Positions 15,320 to 23,318 of a DNA stretch of 64,000 bases are shown piece after piece. This DNA comes from Mycolicibacterium rhodesiae NBB3 (GTDB taxonomy: Bacteria; Actinomycetota; Actinomycetes; Mycobacteriales; Mycobacteriaceae): assembly GCF_000230895.2 (NCBI RefSeq), contig NC_016604.1, positions 3,348,001 through 3,412,000 on the forward strand, written 5' to 3'. How positions within the stretch are numbered: position 1 is the stretch's first letter; each line of letters begins with the position of its first letter. Below the pieces are notes generated by a model, which was not told the DNA's origin, made no database searches, and worked only from the letters and a program-made list of their open reading frames with translations. A program made the translations under genes and the position numbers.

Positions 15320-16759
15320 TCAGCCCTCCATCCCCGGTGCATCGGGCGGTGTCAGCGGAACAGTGCGTGCGCCAGGGGACCCTGGCGCGATGGGCACCGG
15401 AAGACCCGGGACAGTCGGAGGGGGCTGACCCGGTATGGCGGCGGCGGGAACCCCCGACGCCGCCGCGGGTGCGTTCGGGACGGGCATGGAGTGCGGCACG
15501 TCCGGCGGCTCGAAGCCTCGCGGTACCGGACCGAACGGTCCCTGATCGAGCGCTGCGCAGGGCAGTGGATCGGTGGGCGAGGGGACACCGTCGGCGGGCG
15601 GCGTATAGGAACATGGCGAACCGGCGATGACCGCAGGTCCTGGATGCTCGGGGGTGCCTTCCAGTGGTGTCGGGGCCGGCGGCGGTGCGCCGTTGGGAAA
15701 TCGTTGGCCATTGGGGTCGGGGAAACGGAACGAGGGCAGCCCGGCGTTGCGCCAGAACTCTTCTGGGTCGATCCCTCGCTTCTTGAACGCCGCATCGACG
15801 AAGGGCTGCAGGAATTGGTAGGGCAGCAGGTTTGCGATCAGCACTTTGAAATACGGCCCGGAGCCGACCGCTTCAGCCAGTGACGCGGTGAACTTGCTCA
15901 GCGTGGTGAGCACGTCGGCCAGGTCGTCCTTGTGTTTGACGAGCAGATCGGTGACGGTGCGCAACTGTTCGAGCGTTGGCTTGAGGTTGGGGGTGTCGGC
16001 GATGAAGCCCTGCACCTGAATCGACAACGCGGAAACTCGTTGCAGCAGCGCGTCGATCGCCTGACCGCGCCTGTTGATGGCAGCGAGCAACGATTGGGCG
16101 TTGAGTAGCAGCTGATTGATCTGACCACTGCGGTCGCGCAGGACGCCGGAGACCTTGTTGGCCTCGGCCAGCAGCGTCCGGAGTTCCTGGTCGCGCTTGC
16201 CGATGGTGTCGGAGAAGCGCGCCACTCCGTCCAGTGCGGCTGACAGGTGCGGGGCGGTTTGGTCCAGCGTCTCCGAGAGGACGTCGAGCGAACGCTTGAC
16301 GGTGTCGAAGTCCCACCCGGACGCGGTCTTGGTGACGTCGGAGAACGCGTCGTAGATTTGATAGGGGGTGGTGCTGTTCCCTATGGGCAGCAACGTATTC
16401 GGCCGGATGGGATCCGCGCCGCGCGGCTCGATCTCGAGCGTCTTCTTGCCGAGGATGGTGTCGGTGCGGATGGTCAGCCGGCTGTCTTTACCGATCGTGG
16501 TAGTGCCCAATGTGAACCCGATCGTGACGTACTCAGGATCCAGGTCGATGGAGCGCACCGCACCGACCTTCATGCCGAAGATGCGCACCTCGTCGCCCGT
16601 GTGCAACCCTGCCGAGTTGCTGAATTGGCTGTAGTAGACCGGCTGTGCGAACAGCATCGGGATGCTGGCGAAGCTTTGTCCGACTCCGATTACCAGTACG
16701 ACGATGATCACACCCAACAAACCGGTGCGAAGTCGATTGCCCCCCTCGAGGATTCTCAT
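15320..16759 (-). CDS. mceC: Mce-family protein, MceC position
   Basis: The 479-residue protein has a membrane anchor (LRTGLLGVIIVVLVIGVGQSF), the MCE domain with AQPVYYSQFSNSAGLHTGDE, VRIFGMKVGAVRSI and ILGKKTLEIEPRG, then helices and a Pro/Ala-rich C-terminal third. ATG at 16759 is preferred over the one at 16771 because it overlaps the mceB stop as ATGA and gives MRILEGGNR, the usual start of MceC proteins. Confidence 0.9.
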   Translation of the reverse strand: MRILEGGNRLRTGLLGVIIVVLVIGVGQSFASIPMLFAQPVYYSQFSNSAGLHTGDEVRIFGMKVGAVRSIDLDPEYVTIGFTLGTTTIGKDSRLTIRTDTILGKKTLEIEPRGADPIRPNTLLPIGNSTTPYQIYDAFSDVTKTASGWDFDTVKRSLDVLSETLDQTAPHLSAALDGVARFSDTIGKRDQELRTLLAEANKVSGVLRDRSGQINQLLLNAQSLLAAINRRGQAIDALLQRVSALSIQVQGFIADTPNLKPTLEQLRTVTDLLVKHKDDLADVLTTLSKFTASLAEAVGSGPYFKVLIANLLPYQFLQPFVDAAFKKRGIDPEEFWRNAGLPSFRFPDPNGQRFPNGAPPPAPTPLEGTPEHPGPAVIAGSPCSYTPPADGVPSPTDPLPCAALDQGPFGPVPRGFEPPDVPHSMPVPNAPAAASGVPAAAIPGQPPPTVPGLPVPIAPGSPGARTVPLTPPDAPGMEG

Positions 16760-17790
16760 TTGGGTGTGCACCTACCCGTTGGCTGCTGCAGGACCTTGAC
16801 TGTGCGGACCGGTCCGCCCGGCTGCAGTCCGTTGATCTTCAGTGTCACGTCGCACAGATAGAAGTTGAAGAAGTCACCGTAGATGCCGCCGATGCGGCCG
16901 ATGATCCGTAATGCGTTGGGCAGCTTGGTGAGCAGGTCGTCGAGTTGGTCCTGCTTGTCGATGAGTGGCCCCTGGATGTTCTGCAGGTGCGTCACCGTGT
17001 CTCTGAGCACGGGACGGTTGTCGGCGAGCAGGTCGGAGACCGAACCCGCTGCATCGCTGATGTGGGCGAGTCCGTCGGCAATCGGATCGGCGCGCTCGTT
17101 TAGTCCACTGATCAACTGCTGGAGATGGTCGACGGTCTGGTCGAACTCGCGCTGATGGGTGACGGTGGTGCGAAGGACCGTGTTCAGGTTGTCGATGACC
17201 TCGCCGATCGCTTGGTCGCTGTCGGCGAGCGTCGACGTCAATTGCGCGGTCTGGTCGAGGATGTCGTTGATCGTTCCGCCCTTCCCCTCGAAGACCGTGA
17301 CCAATGAGGACGCGATGTTGTTGACCTTCTCCGGGTCCAGCGCGCGAAACAGGGGCTTGAATCCTCCGATCAGAGCATCGAGGTCCAAGGCGGGCTGCGT
17401 CTGGGTGATGGGAATGTTGCCGCCGGGCGGCAGAATTCGCTCTGGGCCCTGGCCGCGCTGCAATTCGAGATAACGGTTGCCGACCAGGTCGGCGTAGCGG
17501 ATGTGTGCGGTGGTCGACGCGAACAACGGGACCGAGCGGTCGACGTCGAAGTCGACGACGATGTGCCGACCGTCAGCCGCCATTCGCACCCGCGAAACCT
17601 TGCCCACCTCCACACCCGAGAAGCGCACGAACTGGCCGGATTTGAGGCCGCTGACGCTACTGAAGTCGGCCGAGTAGGTGGTGGTGTGATCGAACCGCAG
17701 CTGTCCGAAGACCACGATGATCAGTCCGGTCAGTGCTAGTAGTACGGCGGAGAACGCGCCGAGTTTGACTGCTGTGCCGGTGATCTTCAT
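16756..17790 (-). CDS. mceB: Mce-family protein, MceB position
   Basis: The 344-residue protein has a single N-terminal helix (AFSAVLLALTGLIIVVFGQL) and an MCE domain (YSADFSSVSGLKSGQFVRFS, GVEVGKVSRVRM, ADLVGNRYLELQRG), followed by a helical region and a short Cys-containing C-terminus (FYLCDVTL, PTGRCTPK). It has no Pro-rich tail, as is typical of MceB. Start and stop overlap mceA and mceC by ATGA junctions. Confidence 0.9.
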   Translation of the reverse strand: MKITGTAVKLGAFSAVLLALTGLIIVVFGQLRFDHTTTYSADFSSVSGLKSGQFVRFSGVEVGKVSRVRMAADGRHIVVDFDVDRSVPLFASTTAHIRYADLVGNRYLELQRGQGPERILPPGGNIPITQTQPALDLDALIGGFKPLFRALDPEKVNNIASSLVTVFEGKGGTINDILDQTAQLTSTLADSDQAIGEVIDNLNTVLRTTVTHQREFDQTVDHLQQLISGLNERADPIADGLAHISDAAGSVSDLLADNRPVLRDTVTHLQNIQGPLIDKQDQLDDLLTKLPNALRIIGRIGGIYGDFFNFYLCDVTLKINGLQPGGPVRTVKVLQQPTGRCTPK

Positions 17791-19019
17791 GGGTTGATCG
17801 TGTTCTCCCCGACCTGACGGCCCCAGACATACTCATTCAGAAGGGGCTGCCCGAGCTCCACGTGGTTGTACGGGGCGATGGAGGAACCGGTGTCGGTCAC
17901 CAGGTAGGGAGCAGGCCACAGGTCACGGGTGATGGGCTGCCAGCATCCCGGCTTTCCGCCCGGCCCGCCGCTGGCGTTCGTGCGGGGCAGATTGTCGGGG
18001 TAGACGTAAGGGTTTTCGGCGCCCAGCACGCTGGAATTGGTCACCGCCGAGTACCCGTTGCCGCCCGACGCGGCGGCCACCTTCGGGGCGACATCGTGGT
18101 AGTTGCGGAACATGCAGAACAGCTGGGGGCTGTATTCGTCGAGGAGCTCCGCGGTCGGGACGAGGTCGGCCATGCCGCGTACGAGGTAGGGGTTTCCGCG
18201 TCGCAGGATGTCCGCACCGGTGTTCCCGAAGCCGACCGACGCCATCAGGGCCGCGTCGAGTTCACCGCTGTGTGCGTTGAGGGTGGTGGCGGTGGTCACT
18301 GCGTCGCGCAACGCGTCCCACAGGTCCGGGGACGCTGCGGTGTAGATGTCGGCGAGCTCGGCAAAGCGTCGAACGTCGTAGCGCACCTGTGACATTCGTG
18401 GATTGACCTGGTCGAGGATCGCGTCGGCGTCGACCAGCGAGCGACCGAACTTATCGCCCAGCCCGGTGAGAGCCTCGGCAGTGGCGCTCAAAGTTGAGTT
18501 CAGCTTGATCGGGTCCACCTTCTCCGCGATGGACATGAGCGTCTCGAATAGCGTGTTGAACTCAGTGGTCACTGACGACGCATCAATGGCCTGGTTAGGT
18601 GAGAGCGACTGCAATGAAGGGCTTTTCGGCGACGAGAAGGCGACATACTTGTTACCGAAGATGGTGCTGGCCTTGATGGTGGCGTTAGCGTTGGCCGGAA
18701 TCGTGTTCAGCGAGGTGGGGGCGACTTCGAGCGTGATCTTGGCCCTGGTGAGTTTGTCCGACGAGTCTGGCTGGACCGCGGCGACCCGCCCGATCACGAC
18801 GCCGTTGTACGTGACCTTCGACCCGTCGTCCATGGACAAGCCTGATCGGCTGGCGAACAGTGTCAGCTGCGTGGTCGGGGCCAGCCCGCCGCGGAATTGA
18901 ATCCACACGAACGCGAGTGCACCGACCACCGCCAGCACCGTGATCAACCCGGCGACCTTGATGGTCGCAGTTCGGGGTGATGCCCACGCCGCGCTCATGT
19001 CAGCGAACCGGCGTCGCAT
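17787..19019 (-). CDS. mceA: Mce-family protein, MceA position
   Basis: The 410-residue protein is the first gene of the operon. It has a membrane helix (about residues 23-43, AGLITVLAVVGALAFVWIQF), the MCE domain (LTLFASRSGLSMDDGSKVTY, NGVVIGRVAAVQ, STIFGNKYVAFSSP) and a helical/C-terminal domain with FCMFRNYHDVAPKVA and a VWGRQVGENTINP end. Normally yrbEA and yrbEB permease genes precede mceA; here the upstream neighbour is a TetR regulator 75 bp away and no permease gene is present. The start may be ATG 19019 or the internal ATG at 18998; neither has a strong ribosome site. Confidence 0.88.
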   Translation of the reverse strand: MRRRFADMSAAWASPRTATIKVAGLITVLAVVGALAFVWIQFRGGLAPTTQLTLFASRSGLSMDDGSKVTYNGVVIGRVAAVQPDSSDKLTRAKITLEVAPTSLNTIPANANATIKASTIFGNKYVAFSSPKSPSLQSLSPNQAIDASSVTTEFNTLFETLMSIAEKVDPIKLNSTLSATAEALTGLGDKFGRSLVDADAILDQVNPRMSQVRYDVRRFAELADIYTAASPDLWDALRDAVTTATTLNAHSGELDAALMASVGFGNTGADILRRGNPYLVRGMADLVPTAELLDEYSPQLFCMFRNYHDVAPKVAAASGGNGYSAVTNSSVLGAENPYVYPDNLPRTNASGGPGGKPGCWQPITRDLWPAPYLVTDTGSSIAPYNHVELGQPLLNEYVWGRQVGENTINP

Positions 19020-19047
19020 CCACGAGTGCCACGCGGGAGGACGCTAC

Positions 19048-19063
19048 CATACCTTTTTGTATG
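19048..19063 (-). promoter_or_regulatory. Candidate operator/promoter ahead of mceA
   Basis: In the 75-bp gap between tetR and mceA, CATAC-CTTTTT-GTATG is a 5-bp-arm inverted repeat; on the minus strand it sits in CCACATAC/AAAAAG context about 30 bases before the mceA start. A TetR-type site is possible but unproven. Confidence 0.3.
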
Positions 19064-19094
19064 TGGATAGGTCGTCAGCGAATTCCGCGCCCGC

Positions 19095-19661
19095 TCAACG
19101 TTTGACCATGAAGTCCACGAATTGTTCCCACTCATGCACGGTCGCACTGTCAGGTCGCGGACCCGACAGGTGTAGAAATCCAACGCCGGTGGCAAAGAAC
19201 ACCTTTGCGCGTGTCTCGGCTTCCTCGGGTGGAAACCCCAGATCGCGGAACGTTTCGCGCGCGGCGTTCAATACGCGCTTGTCGGCGGCGCGCACACTCG
19301 CCGCGACCGCTCGATCGGTGCGGCCCCATTCGCGCATCACCCGTTCCAGCGTCCAGTGACGTGGACTGATGAACGATTCGACCATCGCCGACAATCGCTC
19401 CCGCGGGGGCATCTCGCGGAGACGGGCGAACACTTGACGATCGGTGTCGCGCAATTCGCCCCACGAGGACACCAGCGCGGCCCGATAGCTCGCCATGTCG
19501 TCGAAGTGCCAGTAGAAGCTGCCTCGGGTCACTCCGAGGTACGCGCAGACCCGCTCCAGCTTCAGAGCGCGGATTCCCTCTTCGGCCACGATGGTGAAGC
19601 CGGCCTGTATCCAGTCGTCGACCGATAGGCGGCCGGTGGGCGGCGTCGCATGCCTCGCCAT
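19095..19661 (-). CDS. TetR-family regulator upstream of the mce operon
   Basis: The 188-residue protein has an N-terminal helix-turn-helix (residues 14-58: QAGFTIVAEEGIRALKLERV, CAYLGVTRGSFYWHFDDM), the SFYWHF recognition-helix motif being typical of TetR. The ligand domain is not informative. It lies 75 bp upstream of mceA on the same strand and is divergent from an enoyl-CoA hydratase gene, so lipid or acyl-CoA control of both is plausible. A TAGCTT -10 ends 6 bases before the ATG, suggesting a leaderless message. Confidence 0.88.
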   Translation of the reverse strand: MARHATPPTGRLSVDDWIQAGFTIVAEEGIRALKLERVCAYLGVTRGSFYWHFDDMASYRAALVSSWGELRDTDRQVFARLREMPPRERLSAMVESFISPRHWTLERVMREWGRTDRAVAASVRAADKRVLNAARETFRDLGFPPEEAETRAKVFFATGVGFLHLSGPRPDSATVHEWEQFVDFMVKR

Positions 19662-19667
19662 ACCGGG

Positions 19668-19694
19668 AAGCTAGCACTTGGCGCGCGATAGATT
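19668..19694. promoter_or_regulatory. Divergent leaderless -10 elements of tetR and enoyl-CoA hydratase
   Basis: Minus strand: TAGCTT (19673-19668), CCCGGT, ATG 19661. Plus strand: TAGATT (19689-19694), gcctctc, GTG 19702. The two start codons are 40 bases apart, so the -35 region of each promoter lies over or beyond the other gene's -10. Confidence 0.5.
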
Positions 19695-19701
19695 GCCTCT
19701 C

Positions 19702-20505
19702 GTGAGCCAAGACAGAGTGCGTGTGCAGGTCGGCGAGAACGGTGTGGCGACGGTGACGATGGTGCGCGCCGAAAAACACAACGCGCTCGACCAGGCGATG
19801 TTCGAGGGCCTGGTGGCCGCCGCCGAGCAGCTGGCGGGCGAGGCATCGGTTCGCGCGGTCGTACTGCATGGTGAGGGTAAGAGCTTCTGCTCCGGTCTGG
19901 ACGTCGCAAGTTTCATGGCCGGTAGTGGTGGGACGAGCATCCTGCTGGATCGAGACGAGGACCGGATCGCCAACATCGCTCAGCGTGTGACCTACGACTG
20001 GTCGTTGGTACCTGCGCCGGTCATCGCCGCGATTCATGGGAACTGCTTCGGCGGTGGTCTGCAGATCGCGCTGGGCGCCGACATCCGGATCGCCGCGCCG
20101 GACGCGAAGCTGTCCATCATGGAGATCAAGTGGGGCCTCGTACCCGACATGGGCATCACGCAGACACTGCCCAGACTTCTGCCGATCGACGTGGCGAAAG
20201 AGTTGACGTTCACCGGCCGCATCGTGTCCGGGACTGAGGCTGCCGCAATCGGATTGGTCACCCGCACAGCCGATGATCCGCTCGCCGCGGCTGTCGCGCT
20301 CGCCGACGAGATCACGCAGAAGTCGCCGGACGGTGTGCGTGCCGCGAAGCGTCTCTACGACGAAACCTGGGCAGGCAACGACCCCGCGGCGGCCCTACTG
20401 CTCGAATCGGACTTACAGACCGGGCTGATTGGCAAGCCCAATCAGATCGCTGCGGTCATGGCGGGAATGTCGGGGGAGAAGCCGGTTTTCGCCGACCCGG
20501 AGTAG
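19702..20505 (+). CDS. Enoyl-CoA hydratase/isomerase (crotonase family)
   Basis: The 267-residue protein has the crotonase fold: VTMVRAEKHNALDQAMFEGL near residue 20, the oxyanion-hole loop KSFCSGLDVASF near residue 60, the second oxyanion element AIHGNCFGGGLQIALGADIR near 115, and EIKWGLVPDMGITQTLPRL. The position of the usual catalytic Glu is occupied within this last region by MEIKWGLVPDMG, with Asp present. Members act on CoA thioesters in fatty acid or sterol degradation. GTG 19702 is chosen because TAGATT ends 7 bases upstream; an ATG-like frame from 19678 would place the -10 inside the gene. Confidence 0.85.
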   Translation: MSQDRVRVQVGENGVATVTMVRAEKHNALDQAMFEGLVAAAEQLAGEASVRAVVLHGEGKSFCSGLDVASFMAGSGGTSILLDRDEDRIANIAQRVTYDWSLVPAPVIAAIHGNCFGGGLQIALGADIRIAAPDAKLSIMEIKWGLVPDMGITQTLPRLLPIDVAKELTFTGRIVSGTEAAAIGLVTRTADDPLAAAVALADEITQKSPDGVRAAKRLYDETWAGNDPAAALLLESDLQTGLIGKPNQIAAVMAGMSGEKPVFADPE

Positions 20506-20539
20506 AGCATCGATTTCGCATATTCAAACGGTCTGGATA

Positions 20540-20551
20540 TCGAACGTTCGA
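20540..20551. promoter_or_regulatory. Perfect 12-bp palindrome in intergenic gap
   Basis: TCGAACGTTCGA lies 35 bp after the enoyl-CoA hydratase stop in a 193-bp gap ahead of a secreted protein gene. It could bind a dimeric regulator; a TATGCT hexamer at about 20617-20622 is a possible -10 for the downstream gene. Confidence 0.25.
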
Positions 20552-20698
20552 ACTGTCCGGTGGGCGAATTTGTCTGGTCCGAAGGTTGCAATTCCTGCTC
20601 ACCATATCGGCGTTGCGACTTATGCTGCGTCCACTGGGAATCAGCAGTGTGGCCGGCGTGTGACACGAGTTTCGGCCACCTCGAGGCGGGGGTCGGCT

Positions 20699-21019
20699 GT
20701 GCGGGTCAGAGCTTGCTACATGACATTCGGACTCGCCTCGGTGTTGATGCCGGTAGGTGTGATGTTTGCATCGCCGGCGGTGGCGGACTGCACCAGCTCC
20801 GGAGCGGCCACAGTGTGTGCTCAGGGCGACGTCCGCGGAGGGTCCGGGCCGGTCTCCGGACCCGTCTATCCCTCGTACTGCGCCGACCCGTGGTACTGCG
20901 ACGACGACTGGGATATGGACATATACCTCAATCCGAGACCGCCGGTCGGCATCAACCCGAATCCACCGGGCGGCATCGATATCGGACGACCGGGCCGCCC
21001 TGGTGGTGGACGTCGCTGA
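20699..21019 (+). CDS. Small secreted protein, unknown function
   Basis: From GTG 20699 the 106-residue product starts RVRACYMTFGLASVLMPVGV and has a cleavage site after SPAVA, giving a mature protein with two Cys pairs (DCTSSGAATVCAQG, SYCADPWYCDDDWDMD) and a Pro/Gly-rich C-terminus (NPRPPVGINPNPPGG, GRPGRPGGGRR). GTG 20699 is preferred because it supplies basic residues before the hydrophobic core; ATG 20720 is the alternative. The open frame upstream to 20429 overlaps the preceding gene and is not credible. It resembles small acidic Pro/Gly-rich mycobacterial exported proteins but I cannot name a family. Confidence 0.6.
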   Translation: MRVRACYMTFGLASVLMPVGVMFASPAVADCTSSGAATVCAQGDVRGGSGPVSGPVYPSYCADPWYCDDDWDMDIYLNPRPPVGINPNPPGGIDIGRPGRPGGGRR

Positions 21020-21054
21020 TCAATTCTTCAACCATCGGAAAAGGAGCTGAGAAA

Positions 21055-21399
21055 ATGTTCTTTCGCAGTCTGATCGGAGCCGGCGTGGTCGTCGGCGCCG
21101 CCCTCATCGGCACCGCAACCACCGCCGCCGCCGACCCGCCGAACTGCACGGCGGCCGACCTCGCGGGCGTCATGGCCGGCGTATCCGCGGGAACGTCGTC
21201 TTACTTGTTCACCCATCCGGACGTGAACGCATTCTTCACCGGCCTCAAGGGCAAGCCCAGAGATCAGATGTCGGCCGACATCCAGGCGTACTTCGACGCG
21301 CACCCACAGGTCCGAGACGAACTGCGTGCGGTCAGGCAGGCCGCGGCAGATTTCCGCGACCGCTGCAATGCGCCTCTGCCAGACATGCCGATGGGGTAG
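21055..21399 (+). CDS. Hemophore-like heme-binding exported protein (Rv0203-related family)
   Basis: The 114-residue protein has a signal peptide (MFFRSLIGAGVVVGAALIG, cleavage after TAAA) and a mature helical domain bounded by two cysteines: NCTAADLAGVMAGVSAG, the family hallmark TSSYLFTHPDVNAFFTGLKG, then a helix-rich middle region and FRDRCNAPLP. This matches the mycobacterial hemophore-related family, small proteins that carry heme at the cell surface. ATG 21055 has AAAAGGAG 8 bases upstream. It follows another secreted gene by 35 bp and may share its transcript. Confidence 0.8.
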   Translation: MFFRSLIGAGVVVGAALIGTATTAAADPPNCTAADLAGVMAGVSAGTSSYLFTHPDVNAFFTGLKGKPRDQMSADIQAYFDAHPQVRDELRAVRQAAADFRDRCNAPLPDMPMG

Positions 21400-21446
21400 A
21401 AGTCGGGGAGCACGATTGCGCTCGATCGATCGGGGGTGGGTGAGCA

Positions 21447-22235
21447 ATGGGGGGAATGGGGCTCCCGGGGCTAGGGTTGTTTCTGGCGCTTGTTGTCGCC
21501 GTTGCGATTCTGTTGGCGGTCGGCTTCGTGTGGCTCGCCGAGAAGACGGTCTACCGGCCGGGCAGTAAGGCCGAGACGGGTTCCCTGTCGTCGTTCGTCA
21601 CCACTGTCGGTCTGGTGTACGGCGCTCTATTGGGATTCACCGTCGTCGTCGCGTGGGAGCAGTTCTCGTCTGCCGAGACGAACGTCACCAACGAATCATC
21701 CACCCTGGCCACCATGTATCGGCAGACCATCAGCCTGGCACCGCCCGAGCAAGAGACAATGCGGACGTTGTTGCGCGACTACACCACCTCCGTTCAAGCC
21801 GAATGGGACAACCCAGGCAGTGATGCCGCGAGCGCAGATGCAAGGACCGCGATCACCGACATGTACCGCGCGCTGGGCGGCCAGCACAGTCCGACCGCGG
21901 CCGCCAATCCGATCAACGCGGAGATCCGCGGCCAGCTCAATGTCCTGACGTCGCAACGCAACACCCGGGTATTGGACGCGATACCGCGGATACCCGGCCT
22001 GCTATGGACAGGCCTGCTCTTCGGCGGGATCCTACTCATCGGACTGATCGGTTTCACCCGCCTCGACAACCGGCGCAATCACATGATTTTGTCGAGCGCC
22101 ATTGCAATCCTGCTCGGCCTTCTGCTGTTCCTGATCTTCTGGCTCGATCATCCCTTCGGCCGGCAGTTGGGCGTCACACCCCGGTCGTTCGACTACACCG
22201 TCCAGGTCTTCGACGGAGTTGACGAGGCGAAGTAG
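21447..22235 (+). CDS. DUF4239 (bestrophin-like) integral membrane protein
   Basis: The 262-residue protein has four predicted helices: residues 6-31 (LGLFLALVVAVAILLAVGFV), 49-67 (FVTTVGLVYGALLGFTVVVA), 181-203 (GLLWTGLLFGGILLIGLIGF) and 212-233 (ILSSAIAILLGLLLFLIFWL). Between helices two and three is a soluble helical region with the family phrase EQFSSAETNVTNESSTLATM. DUF4239 proteins are predicted bestrophin-like membrane proteins of unknown function. A G-rich site (GGGGGTGGGTGAG) precedes the ATG. It converges on the phosphotransferase gene. Confidence 0.8.
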   Translation: MGGMGLPGLGLFLALVVAVAILLAVGFVWLAEKTVYRPGSKAETGSLSSFVTTVGLVYGALLGFTVVVAWEQFSSAETNVTNESSTLATMYRQTISLAPPEQETMRTLLRDYTTSVQAEWDNPGSDAASADARTAITDMYRALGGQHSPTAAANPINAEIRGQLNVLTSQRNTRVLDAIPRIPGLLWTGLLFGGILLIGLIGFTRLDNRRNHMILSSAIAILLGLLLFLIFWLDHPFGRQLGVTPRSFDYTVQVFDGVDEAK

Positions 22236-22242
22236 AGCCGCG

Positions 22243-23304
22243 CTAGACCGCGAGCCGAGCGCGGAGCAGCTGGAGCGAATCGAAATCGCGAATCGCTTGC
22301 ACGGCTCGGTCCAGACCCGCCCGGGTGGTCGCTTCGCCCTGCAGGCGACGGCCGAAAGCCGCCGTCACACCGGCGGCGATGAAGGCGGTGAACACGAAGA
22401 GCCGGTACGAGTCCCATGCGTCGTCGAACGTGAGCCTCGTGGCGCCGTCTGCGTTGAGGGTGTCGACATACGTGCGGACGAGGTCGGTGTCGGTGGCTCG
22501 GCGGGTGTCCGCGTCGATCGACGTGGCGGCGAAATAGGCCAGGTCCTTGACGGCCGGCCCGCATGAGGTGACCTGCCAGTCGAACAGGACCGGCCGGTCA
22601 TCGACGAAACAGATGTTGCCCAGGTGGGTGTCGCCGTGAATCAGGCTACGCGGAAAAGTGCGCATCATTGCCGCGATGGCCCATCGCTGTTTGATGAGCA
22701 TCTTGACGTCATTTCGGATCTCGTGCGGTACAACGTCGTTGAAGTCTTTCGGGATGGTGCGCAGGAGATGCCACGAATGTGGGCCCAACCGTGTGTTGCG
22801 AGAGCGTGCCGGACCGAGGTAGGCGAGGTCGTCGTCGAATCGTGGTGACTCCCAGAACTTCTGGTGCACTGTCGCGAGCGCAGCGGCGACGGCAAGGGCC
22901 TGCGTGGCAGTGGCCCCCGTCGCCAACGGCGGAAACACCGCGTTGCGCAGGCTGAGGTCCTCCAGGATCACCACGGCGTGGCCGCGCCCATCGGAGGCGG
23001 CACCGTACAGGTCCGGCATCACGTCTGACAGGTCGTGGTGCAGGCGACGGTAGAGCTCGGCTTCGTTGTGCGCGAGAGCCATGAAGCGGTTGAAGAAGCG
23101 TTCGGCGGGTCGGGTCGGAGCGAGTTTGACGAATGCCGTGGCCGGCAGATGGGGAGCTCCGGTGATGTCCAGTCGTGCCCGTGTCGCCGTGCCATGGTCG
23201 ACGTCGCGCACGTGCACGGCGGTGACGTCGTCGCGCGACGTGAGACGACGGAACATCGCCACGTCGATGTCGTGCGGTCGGCGTGGAACGCTGTCCGTGG
23301 TCAC
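22243..23304 (-). CDS. Phosphotransferase of the APH/ecdysteroid-kinase-like superfamily
   Basis: The 353-residue protein has the aminoglycoside-phosphotransferase-type kinase fold: an ATP-side Lys (TAFVKLAPT), an acidic helix (NEAELYRRLHHDL), VILEDLS, and the catalytic core RSLIHGDTHLGNICFVDDRP with DWQVTSCGPAVKDLAYF. The small-molecule substrate is unknown. GTG 23304 starts 14 bp after the thiolase stop on the same strand, so it is probably the last gene of the DUF35-thiolase-kinase transcript, which suggests a role in lipid or CoA-ester metabolism rather than antibiotic resistance. Confidence 0.8.
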   Translation of the reverse strand: MTTDSVPRRPHDIDVAMFRRLTSRDDVTAVHVRDVDHGTATRARLDITGAPHLPATAFVKLAPTRPAERFFNRFMALAHNEAELYRRLHHDLSDVMPDLYGAASDGRGHAVVILEDLSLRNAVFPPLATGATATQALAVAAALATVHQKFWESPRFDDDLAYLGPARSRNTRLGPHSWHLLRTIPKDFNDVVPHEIRNDVKMLIKQRWAIAAMMRTFPRSLIHGDTHLGNICFVDDRPVLFDWQVTSCGPAVKDLAYFAATSIDADTRRATDTDLVRTYVDTLNADGATRLTFDDAWDSYRLFVFTAFIAAGVTAAFGRRLQGEATTRAGLDRAVQAIRDFDSLQLLRARLAV

Positions 23305-23318
23305 TGAAGAGGGCCGTT

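Noticed and set aside
14046..15614. Long antisense open frame over mceD (about 520 codons)
   Set aside because: It is Arg/Pro-rich with no recognisable motif and lies opposite a clear mce gene; it follows from high GC codon bias.
20429..20698. Upstream extension of the secreted protein at 20699
   Set aside because: It overlaps the enoyl-CoA hydratase gene, and the signal peptide clearly begins at 20699 or 20720.
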